Shown here one piece after another: positions 1 to 11,448 of a stretch of DNA of 64,000 nucleotides. Each line of letters opens with the position of its first letter. The first letter of the stretch is position 1. The position numbers and the translations under genes were made by a program. A model generated the notes under the pieces. That model searched no databases. It was not told the DNA's origin and saw nothing but the letters and a program-made list of their open reading frames with translations. Source of the DNA: Ampelocalamus luodianensis (taxonomy: Eukaryota; Streptophyta; Magnoliopsida; Poales; Poaceae); assembly GCA_036346255.1 (NCBI GenBank), contig CM070620.1:29819609-29883608 (forward strand), read 5' to 3'.

Positions 1-1596
1 TTGCAAAGAATGTTTTATCTTGTTGTGAATACAATCGATAGCATGTAGTTGTGATTATGGTGTTGAATGTTTAAAAAAAATAAAGGAATTTGTTAATTCC
101 ATGATACTAATTGAATGGAAGGGTGTGAGATTTGCGGTTGGGTTCTTTTTGGACCTTATGATTTGTGTCATAGTCGAGGTTGCTCTGAGTAAAGCGACGT
201 GTTGATTGATCTTATCTTGTGTTTTCCAACCTCATTGCTATTTGTTATTCTTTTGGTCTTTTGGCTACTGTGATGATAACCATTTTCTGTATGCTGAAAT
301 TTATTTCTTCTTACCTCTTCTTCTAAGAACATGGTAATTGTTGTGGGTTGCGAAGCCTTTTGTTGCGTGATGACAACTTAATAGTGGTAGTCTAGTGATG
401 TTTTGTGGGAGCCTTAAATATCACAATGTTTAAGATACAATGGATAATATATTATTTCCATGGAATAATCCTTGAGAAGGATATGTTTTAAATAGAATGT
501 TTATCTTGGAGCCAAGCGATTTATTGATGTTAAGAAATGAGTGTTTGTTAATTGTGTTATAGTAGGGTGTTCACTGAGGGTTTTCCGTATCTTATATGGG
601 AAGTTGGTTGTAAGAACTTGGAAGTGAGTTTGGGCTTCACTTTTGTTATGCTAGAATTTTTTTAGAGGCCCAGTGTCTCTGTGATGGAATAGTGGTTGAG
701 TAGAATCCAAATAGTGTGATGACCGGATAGCATCCTTGAGGTGCGATAAATGAGTATGTGTGGGTGTGTTATGAATCCGAGTTGTTATCCTTAAGGGACT
801 GAAGTGCGTTAGGAATTATTTGTCAAAATAATTTTGTTGGTCGTGGTTTTTGGATAGAGTATGATTTGTGGGGCCAGTAGAGTCTATCTACAATGGTGTA
901 GATGATGTAATCAATTGAGCTAATTGTTGAGTTGGCCAACTTGAGATAAATGAGTTGGTGTGTTGGGCAATGACTTGAAATCCTTGGTTCAAAGAAGTTA
1001 AATTATTAAAAGAAATAGATTGGGAAATTATTGTTATCTCAAGTAGTGAGATGCTCTCTTGATTCTTGTTTATGTTGTGTGTTTATGGCAGAGGCCATTT
1101 GCAAAATTGAATTGTGTTTATGTTGAGGCGTAGTCTTTTCCATTAGGAAAAGAAATTGATTGTTTTGGTCTGTCGAGTGATTTTCACTCTTAGCTTAGGT
1201 GGTGTGGTTTCTCCAATTGTCTACCTGGAGAGTGGAAGATGTTTTGTGGTAAATCCTTTGATTTGGATCGTGGTCCTTTGAAGGAAAACTAGTTGCTAGT
1301 GTGATGCTTGATAATCCTTTTCTCTTCTGTTATTGGGTTATATTTGTAAAATATATCGTTGTGCTTCTAGTAGAATTATGTGAGTGGAATTTGTGATCAA
1401 ATTCTTGAAAATGGGTATAATGTGTTATCCTGAGTATATTTAATAAGAGGAAAGTATTTTAAGAAAGAGGATGGTTTTAGAAAGTGGTCTTAATAGTTAT
1501 TGCGGGAATTTTTGCCAATGGCAGGACCTGTTGGCCGCTCAGAGCTGACCAAAGAGTTATGCGGATGTTCAGCTTAGACCAACGTGAATTGTGAAC
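1..1596. other. Unassigned T/G-rich DNA upstream of a gypsy pol tail
   Basis: No open reading frame or known domain is visible. The plus strand is rich in T and G and poor in C throughout. By position it should be the internal region of the gypsy element whose pol tail and LTR follow, but no reverse transcriptase or integrase motif is readable. It may be a heavily decayed internal region, a different insertion, or non-coding element DNA. Confidence 0.4.
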
Positions 1597-1722
1597 TCGC
1601 CAGAACTGGCCGTGAGGAAGAGGGCCATCAAGTATGTGAAGGCCCTCTGGGACGAATCGATCCGGCGGGAGACGATGTGGAACCTTGAAGACCGGATGCA
1701 TAAGAAGAGCCCGAGCTCTTGA
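1597..1722 (+). pseudogene. Ty3/gypsy pol C-terminal (chromodomain-like) remnant
   Basis: A short plus-strand reading frame ends with a stop at 1720-1722 and reads YVKALWDESIRRETMWNLED near its end. This follows the layout of the C-terminal chromodomain-like tail of Ty3/gypsy integrases (a V/L-x-W then E-x-T-W-E-x-E-D pattern). In the expected order it is followed by a non-coding stretch, a purine-rich tract and an LTR start. In family members this tail helps direct integration to chromatin. Only the last 40 or so residues are recognisable; upstream coding sequence is not readable, so this is a remnant. Confidence 0.6.
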
Positions 1723-1837
1723 GCGAAAGAGTACCGTAGTTATGGTTTCCTTGGGATGCTCTATCCTTTGGTTTTTATTTCCTTGATTGTTCTTTTGTCT
1801 CGTTCGTTGAGGAGTTAAATTCGAGGACAAATCCTTT

Positions 1838-1851
1838 TTAGGTGGGGAGAA
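1838..1851 (+). other. Polypurine tract of the left gypsy element
   Basis: The purine-rich run AGGTGGGGAGA lies directly before the TG that opens the LTR. In LTR retrotransposons this tract primes plus-strand DNA synthesis. Its place between the pol tail and the LTR supports the reading of both. Confidence 0.7.
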
Positions 1852-4656
1852 TGTAATACCCTGAACGTCGTTTCGGCTTCGGATTTAAATTAATCGCAGA
1901 GTCGCCCGGTTTTTCGGTAAAGCGCGGGAAGGGAAGAAATATTTTTTTTTTTTGGTTTTAGCTAAAGTGAAAGAAATATAGAAAAGAATGTATTCTTTTT
2001 TTTTATTTAAATAAATCCTTTTCTGGACAGGCCGGAGGGTGGGCCTGCCACCTTGGGCCGGAGGCCCAAGGGTGGCCAAACCCACCCTCCAACCCTAGCC
2101 GCCCACCTCTTTTCCTCCCCTATTTGCAGCCCCTCCCTTCCCCTTTCCCTTTCCCAGCCGCCACCCCTTCCCCCTCCCTTCCCCCATGGGTGCTGCCATT
2201 GGTGCAAAGGAGAAGAAGGAGAAGAGAAGGAAGGGAAGGAAGAGAGGAAGAGGAGAAGAAAAAGAGGGTGATCCCCAAGGTTAGGTAATTTCCCCTCACC
2301 CCAATCCCTCTGTTTTATGCTGTATTTAGGGTTCTTGGTCCAAGTTTTGTGGGGATTAGCATTTTAGAAACCCCCGATTAGAGAATCCCTGCTGTCTGCC
2401 TGTAGATTGATTCGCGCAGTGCTGCTGTTCGTGCAGTTTAGACCCCTAATACGATTTTTTCCCGAGGGTCTCACCAAAAGGAAAAACGTGTAGGACGACG
2501 ATACGCATCTACTGTATTTTTTTCAGATTTATTGGCCGCGTAATTTAGTCATACCAGGATCTGGAATCTCGCTGTCCATCAGGGTTGCAGACAGGGACAG
2601 ACCGCTGTTCAAATGGGAATTAGGGATAGTAGATGAATTCTATATTTTTGGCCACCATTGAGAAAGTTGTAGGGAATTTAGTAAGCTAGATTCTGTATAA
2701 AAATCAGAATTTTTAGAGCCATACTCTCTTGTTGGGAAGCTTTTGAACCTGACTGTCCTGACCGACAAAACAGGGGATGTTCTCTGTTTTGAGCATTTAG
2801 TTACACCATGCTAAGAACAAAATAAAAATATATGATCTACATGAAAAGTGTAGGTATTTAAGTGAGGAATCCAGATATATATCTTTTGCTGTGATTAGTC
2901 TTATATTTTTAAAGATAGGAAAATGTTAAGCATCGCCGCTGCAGTGGGGATATTGTAGAACCGTTAAGCGGGAATGGATGTTGTGGGATTTCGGGGCTTA
3001 GCGACACCTTTGCTTCTTAAGAATCATTTTTGATTGCTGTTGTATGGCGCTGAGGTGTACTTTTGAACAGGTGGTTTTGCTCCTGATCGTACGTGATTGC
3101 GTCGCTTCGCCGGTAGAGGCAAGTAAATGTAGCGGTTGTGCTACGGTTTAACCCGTTATTCTTAGTACTTGCACTATGTATGATTGACGTAATGTTAAAT
3201 GATATGCCATGGTTACATATTTTCTAAGTAAGAATGTGGTAGCAAGATATTAATCAATTGCTATGTTTGGATGAGTTTGGGTAGTATTGTGGTAATTTGC
3301 TTAATGAGCCAAATGCGGAATATGAAAATAAACTCAATGTGGATATGTTGATAATTCCTTGTGGTTACATTCATGATGATCATGTTGTGGTCTATGTGGT
3401 AGAATTCCCTTTAGATCGACTGATTTTGATCTTGGTGAATCGAGTGGGGGTTATGTGGTAATGGTCTTCTGACACAATGGTATTGTGCTTAATGAGACAC
3501 ATGTGGATTATGAGGAAGTATTCATGATGAGTATGTTGTTGACCTTCGTGGTTAAATTCTTGTGGTTTATGATAATCATATCATTCATGACATGTCATAA
3601 CATTTGCATTGTGGATGTCGCCGCTTATAGCTGCGATCAGACCGTACAACATCGTGCATTGTCAGAGCACGATGCACACTTTTACCTTATTGGGTAAAGG
3701 TGCAGTGGAGCATAGCATGCATATGCATTACATTGTGTAAAGATCATTTGCATACTTATGCAATATATTGAGGTGAAGTTATTTTGCAAACAAACGCAAC
3801 TTCATAGTTGCAATGTGGAAATTGACTCATGGGAGTCTCTTGTGGTATGAGTAATGTGGTTGTGGTTGTGGAATGGGGTTCATCCCTTGTGGTATGGTAG
3901 AGGTTGTGATTGTGGCATGAGATTCTTCTCTCTTGTGGTAATTGTTGATAGCAGTTGTGGATGCGAGAAATAGTAAAGTTATGAGGTAAAACATGTTAAT
4001 ACTTTATTGTCATTGGTAGTGGTAGTGGTGAATAATATGAAGCGATTGATCAAGATTCAATTGTTAATATTTTACTATCATTGGTAGTAAATATGGTTGA
4101 GGCTATAATTGTGATCATTATGGGAATTGGATATTGATGCTTAATATCTTTGTAGTTTAATTAGCTTGTAAATGAATGTGGATTCACATTATGGATGTGG
4201 ACATATGGATACTTTAATGATGTTGTATATTTATTGGTAGTCTGAATAGCCTGTTAAACAGTTTGCTTGCTGAGATTTTTATCTCACCCTTGTTTTCCCC
4301 CCTACAGGAGATTGTTGAGCATTCATGGGATGGGTAGAGCGGCACCACAATAATGCACTTGGTTCATCAACTCATGTTGTAATAAAGTCGATGAAATTCC
4401 AGCCAAATGCTTAACTATTTGTGGATGATTATGTTATTTAATAAGGATGGACTTGTGAACCATTCTTTGATTAATCCGCTAGAGGTTGTTTAATTATTGA
4501 ACTTGTTACCGTTATCTTTATTCCCTTAGTTGTTTATGCTTCCGCTTAATGCTTCTTGTCTAGAGATGTTGCCGAAATAATTTATCTTGAAATTATTGGC
4601 TAGCTGTAGAGTGGTTTAGTAGCATTCCAGGGTAATGTGGGTCCTGGGGTGCTACA
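1852..4656 (+). mobile_element. LTR (2.8 kb) of a Ty3/gypsy element inserted in a CACTA transposon
   Basis: The segment opens with TGTAATACCC and closes with GGGGTGCTACA, short imperfect inverted ends of the TG...CA type. It follows a polypurine tract and a gypsy pol tail, so it is the 3' LTR of a plus-strand element whose 5' part lies left of the window. Immediately after the terminal CA the sequence is coding DNA of a CACTA transposase, so the element landed inside that gene. The target duplication cannot be checked because the 5' end is missing. There is a C/T-rich then G/A-rich patch at 2080-2270. Open frames inside the LTR are not convincing genes. Confidence 0.75.
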
Positions 4657-6512
4657 AACCAGACGGGACTTTCACACCATGCAAGCTCTGGCATAGTTCA
4701 TATCTCTCGGCCTTGGACAGAGTGTAGCAAGCTGGGGGGAGGTACGTTCGTCCTGTATCAGTCTCTTGCGGTGCTAACTCGGTCCTTATGTTCATATCGA
4801 CCAAGTCTCTCCGTGCGTTAACACCATCCTTTGTTTTGCCACTAATGTTCGAGAAGAGACCAATCAAGCTATCACATACATTCTTCTCCACATGCATGAC
4901 GTCGATCGATGGCGAACTTCTAAGTGCTCCCAATAAGGCAAGTCCCAAAAATTGACCGCTTCTTCCGGATGTTCTTCCGACGGGTTCTTAATTGACGTCC
5001 CTTCCCAAGCACAACATCGATATCCTTAACCATATCATAGATATCTTTCCCTCTAAAAGCCCTTGGAGCTGAACCGTCCTCCTTATTTCCGTCGAATTGT
5101 TTCTTCATCTTCCGGTATGGGTGACTCACGGAAGGAACCTACGGTGACGCGTATACAGCTTTTGCGTGAGTTGTTTAGCCATATACTCTCTGTAGCATCT
5201 AAGCAGTGCGGACAAGCTTTGACTCCTTTTGTACTGAAGCCCGACAGGTTACCCAAGGCAGGAAAATCATTGATGGTGCAGAACAACATGGCGTGTAAAG
5301 TGAAGTTCTCTCGTTTGTACGCATCCCATACCTGTACCCCTTCGTTCCACAATGTCACAAGATCTTCCAGCAATGGTGCTAGGTACACATCAATATCATT
5401 CCAGTTGTTTGGCCCTTGGATAAGTAGTGACATCAAAATGTACTTCCGCTTCATACACAGCCAAGGAGGAAGGTTGTACATGCATAGATTCACAGGCCAA
5501 GTGCTATGTCGACTGCTCATGTTACCGAAAGGATTCATTCCATCTGTACTCAACCCTAACCTTATGTTCCTTGGTTCTGCACCGAACTCTTCGAACCTCC
5601 GATCGAAGTTTCTCCACTGAGCAGAATCAGCAGGGTGTCTTAGCTTTCCATCTTTCTTACGGTCCTCTGAGTGCCAACACACCAATCTTGCCTCTTTTGA
5701 GTTCGCAAATAAACGCTTCAAACGTGGGATCACAGGCAGATACCACAACATCTTAGCAGGAGGTCCTTGCTTCAACCTAGAAGTATTCTGACGCTTGTAT
5801 CGGGATGCTTTGCACACGGGACATACATGCATGTCTGCATACTCTTTACGATAGAGGATACAATCGTTCGGACATGCATGTATTCTTTCTACTTCCATTC
5901 CCAATGGACAAAGAACCTTCTTTGCTTGGTAGGTGGTGTTGGGCAACACGTTTCCCTCCGGAAGAATGTCCGCTAGGAGACCTAACAACGCCGTGAAACT
6001 CTTATCGGACCAACCATTGCTTGCTTTTAATTTAAGCAGTTCAATCACGGTTGACAACCTTGTATATTCGACTTGCACCACGGAACAAAGGTCTCACCGA
6101 GTCCTCCATTAAGCGCTCGAATTTACAAAACTCTCTCTCACTGTAGTTCTCTTCTGCATCGCGTAGCATCTGATCCAGATTGTCATCGTGTGACCTATCC
6201 TCATCAAAAGCACAGTCTACATCCGGCATATCGTTGACTTCCTCGGTGATGTCGTTATTACTAACTTCCTGTCGCTCTTCACCGTGACTGGTCCAACATG
6301 TATACCCTTTTTTGAAACCCCTTCGAATCAAGTGTGCTTCTATCTGCGCCGAGTTGGTAAACATCTTGATTATCGCAATCAATGCATGGACAAGTACATA
6401 TATTTTATCCCTTTTTCAACATATCCTGCTCGGCGGCTCTTCTAAAAGCAACCACGCCATTAATGTACTCTTGACTCACACGGTTCACACCATACATCCA
6501 GTTTCGGTCCAT
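4657..6512 (-). pseudogene. CACTA TNP2-type transposase, broken and truncated
   Basis: The minus-strand start at 6512 reads MDRNWMYGVN, typical of the transposase-associated N-terminal domain, followed by the CPCIDC zinc-binding motif. Further on come the TNP2 transposase core (for example CPVCKASRY, GLSTDGMNPFG, KACPHC) and the SIDVMHVEKNVCDSL block. In intact elements the protein binds subterminal repeats and cuts the transposon. Here there is a stop about 34 codons in, a frameshift just after CPCIDC, and further frameshifts near 6070, 5125 and 4930. The 3' end is lost at the gypsy insertion (4656). It is a non-functional copy. Confidence 0.88.
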
Positions 6513-6778
6513 CTACGCTACACATGTAACAAAATATATAGTGTCAAACTAGATTAATAAAATCTCTCTCAACCGCTCTCTCTCCATTTCCTTCCCCTCA
6601 CGAAACTTTAATATTATTCCAACTACCAAATGAAAAATATTATTCTATTCCCTTACATCGGATACAAAAGTTTACTCCCACTTCGACTCTTATACACGCG
6701 ATGCTTAGCATATTCTACCATATCTCGATTGGGTTATAAAGAATGTTACCCTCGGAGCCCACTTACGAAAATACCAAA

Positions 6779-6912
6779 TCGATCTATTCCGATTCTTTGT
6801 CTCCTCCCTTTCTCCTCTCCTTCTCCCTCCTTTCTCCTCTCTTTCTCTTCTCCTTCCCTTTCTCCTCTCCTTCTCCCTCCCTTTCTCCTCTCCTTCTCCT
6901 CCCTCTCTCTCT
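6779..6912 (+). repeat. Pyrimidine-rich CTCCTTCTCCCT low-complexity tract
   Basis: A run of C and T triplets with imperfect CTCCTTCTCCCTCC units. It lies between the CACTA subterminal repeats and the transposase start, where it would be a purine-rich (GAGA-like) leader or promoter on the transposase strand. No protein is expected from it. Confidence 0.75.
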
Positions 6913-6974
6913 GCGTGCGCATGGGTTTTTATCCGGTGGCGCTCAAATGGGAATAGGCGGGGTACTCAAGGTAT

Positions 6975-7491
6975 TTATAGCGCGAGATATCACTGACAGT
7001 TCCAAATATGAACTATGCATGATAGGCATATATCACAGACGGTTTATATACAAAACCATCTGTGATATGTCACAGACGGTACTCTTTATCAACCGTCTGT
7101 GATACGGAGGATTATCACAGACGGTTTATATACAAAACCGTCTGTGACATATCACAGACGGCTCTATTAATAAACCGCTGCGTGATATGGGGATTATCAT
7201 GAGCGGTTTATATACGTAATGCAGGAAATATCACAAAGCGCTCTATTTATAAACCGTCTGTGATATGGGGGATTATCACAGACGGTTTATAAATAGAGCC
7301 GCCTGTGATATTTCACAGACGGTTCTGTATATAAACCGTATGTGATAATCATATATCACAGACGGTTACTAGTAATAACCGTCTGTGATAGGCCGGCAAA
7401 GCAAATGCTGCGCCCAACAGACCCAACACAGACAGATTCAAATTAACCCGTCTGTGATGGGGTGTCTTCTATAGCCTGTTTTGTAGTAGTG
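6975..7491 (-). repeat. CACTA subterminal repeats and terminal inverted repeat
   Basis: The motif CACAGACGG or its complement CCGTCTGTG occurs about ten times in direct and inverted orientation, spaced by A/T-rich linkers such as GGTTTATATAC. The outermost bases (about 7448-7491) are the terminal inverted repeat. In CACTA elements such motifs are the transposase binding sites; that role is known for the superfamily and inferred here. Adjacent inverted copies could form hairpins. Confidence 0.85.
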
Positions 7492-7497
7492 ACACCA

Positions 7498-7680
7498 GGC
7501 GACATGGTCCTCAAGCGAGCTGCAAATCCCACAACCTTGGGCAAACTGGAATCCAAGTGGGAAGGACCATACGTCATCACCCACAACACGAGGGAAGGCT
7601 CCTACTAACTTGCAACGCCAGAAGGACAATAGCTAGATCACACGTGGAATGCTAAAAGCCTTTGAAAGTTCTATCCTTAG
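7498..7680 (+). pseudogene. Ty3/gypsy (Tat-like) pol C-terminal fragment
   Basis: Read from 7498 the plus strand gives GDMVLKRAANPTTLGKLESK, then WEGPYVI and, near the end, LDHTWNAKSL before the final stop. This is the C-terminal integrase tail of Tat-type gypsy elements. It is a fragment with in-frame stops (after GSY, after PEGQ, and just before KFYP). The upstream part is lost because the CACTA element ends at 7491, directly against it. Confidence 0.75.
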
Positions 7681-7805
7681 GGCTCAAAAAAACCGACTGC
7701 ACCTGGACTATCGCCACTGCCGTCCTTCGAACGACAGGGGCATGTACAAAAGCAAGTGTATGACCTTTTGGGCTTGTGTCCCCATCCAATAAAGCACGCA
7801 ACAGG

Positions 7806-8160
7806 GGCCACACTAATTCAAACGAAGACATCGAGCATCACCTATGGCCCTGGTGCATACCGATGCCCCCGTAGGCATGAGTGTATAAACGAAGACACCG
7901 CATATGGCCTATGGCCTCGGTGCACACCGATGCCCCCCACAGGCACAAGTGTATAAATGGAGAAACCGTGCATGGCCTACGACCCTGTTGCCCACCGATG
8001 CCCCCGCAGGCACGAGTGTATAAACGAAGACACCACGCATGGCCTACGGCCCCATGCACACTGATGCCCCCGCAGGCACGAGTGTATAAACGAAGATACC
8101 ATGCATGGCCAATGGCCCCGGTGCACACCGATGCCCCCACGGGCACGAATATTTAGGCGG
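7806..8160 (+). repeat. 67-bp minisatellite, about five units
   Basis: The anchor CGATGCCCCC (or a one-base variant) recurs at 7861, 7928, 7996, 8062 and 8129, a spacing of 66-68 bp. Each unit contains GTGTATAAACGAAGACACC and a GGCCTA[TC]GGCC block. It lies directly downstream of a Tat-like pol tail, where such elements often carry non-coding tandem repeats before the 3' LTR. Overlapping open frames on both strands follow from the repeat length and composition and are not taken as genes. Confidence 0.85.
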
Positions 8161-8223
8161 AGACACCGCACATGACTAGGCCTTGGCACACAGCCAGCCC
8201 AGCAGCGCCTGGAAGCACTAGTA

Positions 8224-8440
8224 GGGGGACAGCGCGAGGCTTCGCCTCCCCCTCGCAAAAATAGATCAGGGCTCCCCTGGAGCCCTATCTAAAAAGGTAT
8301 TGGGGACGGCGAGAGGCTTCACCCCCCCCCTCGCAAAAAGAGATCAGGGCTCCCCTAGAGCCCTATCTAAAAGAGTGTAGGGGATGGCGCGAGGCTTCGT
8401 CTCCCCCTCACAAAAGTAGACCAGGGCTCCTCCAGAGCCT
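8224..8440 (+). repeat. 78-bp minisatellite, about three units
   Basis: Units start GGGGACGGCG at 8224, 8302 and 8380 and contain GAGGCTTCGCCTCCCC, a short palindrome, followed by AGATCAGGGCTCCCCTGGAG. A fourth partial unit reappears at about 9035 within the second copy of the 655-bp duplication. It probably belongs to the same decayed Tat-like element as the upstream minisatellite. Confidence 0.85.
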
Positions 8441-9676
8441 GTCACAACCCAAAATCCCTAAGTTGGATTAGTTAAACATCTAATGTGCCTTTGTGAAATT
8501 TTGGACTTTAATTTTTTTTTTGTGTAAACCTTATGTTGAAAATCTTTTGGTTTTGAAGATTAGATTTTAAACCTAGAAATCCAATACTCCTTCTCCAATT
8601 CAAAAGTTCAATTTGAAGTCGGAGCAAAACTAAAAAGATTTCAAGTGTGGGAAAATTTTAGATGGATTCTATCTTCTCGGATATGCTTGCTTGAAATTTT
8701 TTTGGAATTTTTGGGAGGTTATTTGGTTCCCTATTTAGTTTGCTTGTTCAATTTTGAATTTGGATTTAAAACACAAACCTAATAGGTAAATAAAACAAAT
8801 GAAAATGAAAATTGATAATTAAAAATCTAAACTCAACATAATTATTGTAAATATAAATTGAGGAATTAATTAAAGCATGTTTTGCAATTTTCTCACATCA
8901 AGTATTAATAATCAATATTAAAACGAATGGTTTGAAAGACAACATTTAAATTTAATTATTTTGATTTCTTGTTTTCGCATGCATTTCAAAAATCATGTCA
9001 TCATGCATACATTAGTATCCCCTAAAAGAGTGTAGGGGACGGTGCGAGGCTTCGCCTCCCCCTCACAAAAGTAGACCAGGGCTCCCTCGGAGCCTGTAAC
9101 AACCTAAAATCCATAAGTCGGATTAGTTAAACATCTAATGTGCATTTGTGAAATTTTAGACTTTAAGTTTTTTTTTTGTAAACCTTATGTTGAAAATCCT
9201 TTGGTTTTGAAGATTAGATTTTAAACCTAGAAATCCAATACACCTTCTCCAATTCAAAAGTTCAATTTGAAGTCAGAGCAAAACTAAAAAGGTTTCAAGT
9301 GTGGGAAAATTTTATATGGATTCTATCTTCTCGGATATGCTTGCTTGAAAATTTTTCTAGAATTTTTGGGAGGTTATTTGGTTCCCTATTTAATTTCTTG
9401 TTCAATTTTGAATTTGGATTTAAAACACAAACCTAATAGGTAAATAAAAAAATGAAAATGAAAATTGATAATTAAAAATCTAAACTCAGCATAATTATTC
9501 TAAATATAAATTGAGGAATTAATTAAAGCATGTTTTGCAATTTTCTCACATCAAGTATTAATAATCAATATTAAATCGAATGGTTTGAAAGACAACATTT
9601 AAATTTAATTATTTTGATTTCTTGTTTTCGCATGCGTTTCAAAAATTATGTCATCATGCATGCATTAGTATCACCG
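8368..9676 (+). repeat. Tandem duplication of a 655-bp segment
   Basis: Positions 8368-9018 and 9023-about 9672 are near-identical at a constant offset of 655 bp, with a few substitutions and short indels. Each copy starts with the last 78-bp minisatellite unit and continues with TGTCACAACCCAAAATCC (first copy) or TGTAACAACCTAAAATCC (second), which looks like the opening of a gypsy LTR, then A/T-rich DNA. It could be a tandem LTR-like remnant or a segmental duplication primed by the minisatellite. No LTR end could be identified. Confidence 0.85.
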
Positions 9677-10810
9677 CTCTTTTCTAGTTCGACCGACCGT
9701 AGGTGAGATGCCTACGTGTCCTTTCTTTTCCTATCATCTCCCTTTTTCTTTCCCTACTAACTCCTTTCGCTTCTCTCTTTCAAATCTCATCCAAAAACTC
9801 AAAACAAAGCTATGTATGTCATACCACCGCGATCATCATCACACGACAAACCCATTTCTGCAATTCGTTTTCGCATGCATGGCAGTTTGAGCGAATTCGC
9901 GAAAGGAGAAAAGAAGTAGCAGATAAAACACCTGCGTGTTCATTCCTTTCCCCAACTTCTCTCATCATAATCACAACCAAAAACCAAAAATCGTGCAACG
10001 CATGTTATACTGTTGTGAGCTTGTGATCGTCGTCTCGAGAGCATTCCATTTTAGCGTTTAGTTTGCGCATGCAAGATCGTTTGAGCGAGTTGAAGAAAAG
10101 AAGAAAGAAATGCACTGCTATTTATTCCTGCCATTTCATTTTCCAACAGAGCCACTACGCAGCCATTTCTTCCTTTCCCCAGCCGAAGCATTCATCTCCC
10201 TGCCTATTTCCATTTTTTTCTCACTCCCCAATTCACCAACCAAAGCCTAGCAACCCACTGCCTTTTTCATCCTGTACACAGCCATTCCCACTCACTGCCA
10301 TCCGCATTTCTTTTCCTCCCCCACATCACTTCTTCCTCCTACAACAGAGAAGCCAATTCTTCTCTTCACTAGCTCATTTCTCCACCTTCTCTCCTCCCAA
10401 TCACCCCCCCAAGAACACAAAATCAATCCATGCATGCTATGCCATTGTGTTCATCTTCTCATGAGCATCCCATTCTTGTAATTAGTTTTTGCATGCAAGC
10501 TCTTTGGAGCGTTTTGCAAGGAGAAAGGAGGAGTTAGTGATCTTGTGGTCATTGTGGCCATGGCTAGCTAGCTGCAGCAGCAGCTCCCAGCAGCCCAAGC
10601 AAGGCGGATCGACTGAGGCTCGTGCGGCACCGGGCGCATGGCACGGCCGAGGCGATGCAGCGGGGTGCCGAGGCAGCTCCATGCTGCGCGGCGTGGCGGC
10701 GCCACAGTGGTAGCCCGGCGAGGAGGTGGCCGAGGGTGCGGTGTGGCCAGCGGCGCAAAGACGGCGACCGGGAGCCAATGGTGGTTCGGCCGAGGCCCGG
10801 GCGCGGAGGC
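9677..10810. repeat. Unclassified region with three degenerate internal repeats
   Basis: The motif GCATGCAAG followed by a TTTGAGCG-like stretch and GGAGAAA recurs at about 9871, 10068 and 10491, each preceded by a CAAAATC-like block and a GAGCATTCC-like box, so the region is built of diverged repeats. The last 300 bp (10500-10810) are G/C-rich. No known domain is seen in any frame. It may be the continuation of the LTR-like sequence at 8446/9099. Confidence 0.45.
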
Positions 10811-11448
10811 TGTTGGATATTAATCTTTATTGCTATTGTATCTGCATGTGTCCATGCGCGTGAGTATTAGTTTGCATGTTAGTTTGTTAGCTAGCTGGGT
10901 CAATTAGCGTATATGTGAGCGTGTTGTTGCATGCAGTATACTAGTAGTGCATGAGAACTGTTAGATATAATTTTGATTGTTTTGCATTAGTGTTTTGCAT
11001 TAGTGGATTAGTGGGTCATTATCTAGTGCATGTAGTGGAGCTAATGCATGTAGTGGAGGTAGTGGGCTACTTGAATGTGTTAGTGGGAAGATTACATGTC
11101 ATATTGTAGCTATAAAAAACATTGTAATCAGTTTTGAATAGGAAAAAAAATAGAGGAAAATGTAGCCCACAAATGTGTATCTTTTTTCTTCATGTGACAT
11201 CTTGCGTGTGTGTGTACAAGAGAGAGAAGAAGAGAGATGGGAGATGAGAGTTTCAATCCCAACAAGAACGAGTCATGCGCATACATGCAGGAGTTGCTAG
11301 TTGAGGCGGCTAGTAGTGCGGGATTTTGGGAGAGAACCCAAGACGGGAGGAGAGAGAAACACATCAACAGTTGAATGTTTGAGCTCAGAATGAGACAGAA
11401 TTTGGCTCGCAAGAGAGGGGGAGGGGGGTTGTTGAATCCATTCCAACA
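10811..11448 (+). mobile_element. Probable solo LTR of a Ty1/copia element
   Basis: The segment opens TGTTGGATATTAATC and closes TCCATTCCAACA, giving matching TGTTGGA/TCCAACA ends. It has an internal TATA-like CTATAAAAAACATTG at about 11110, as expected for a copia LTR. No primer-binding site follows the right end and no polypurine tract precedes the left, so if real it is a solo LTR. The flanks (GAGGC and GGGGA) are not a convincing target duplication, which lowers confidence. Confidence 0.45.

Larger units (their letters stand above)
4657..7491 (-). mobile_element. CACTA (En/Spm) DNA transposon, 5' part
   Basis: The right end on the minus strand begins CACTACTACAAAACAGGC, the classic CACTA terminus. 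It is followed inward by a subterminal array of the CACAGACGG motif in both orientations, a pyrimidine-rich leader and a TNP2-type transposase gene. The left part is cut by the gypsy LTR ending at 4656, and the other terminus is outside the window, so the 3-bp target duplication cannot be tested. Bases just outside the terminus (7492 on) belong to a gypsy pol tail, showing the CACTA element inserted into older retroelement DNA. Confidence 0.85.

Noticed and set aside
5063..5620. 185-codon plus-strand frame
   Set aside because: Antisense shadow of the CACTA transposase.
7756..8258. Overlapping repeat-containing frames on both strands suggesting a repeat protein
   Set aside because: The 67-bp unit is not a multiple of three and the frames exist on both strands; they are minisatellite translations.
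7806..8440. CRISPR-like array
   Set aside because: Units are adjacent minisatellite copies of 67 and 78 bp without distinct spacers, in a plant sequence.
10811..11448. Calling the solo copia LTR with certainty
   Set aside because: No target duplication is visible at the flanks, so it is kept only as a probable feature.
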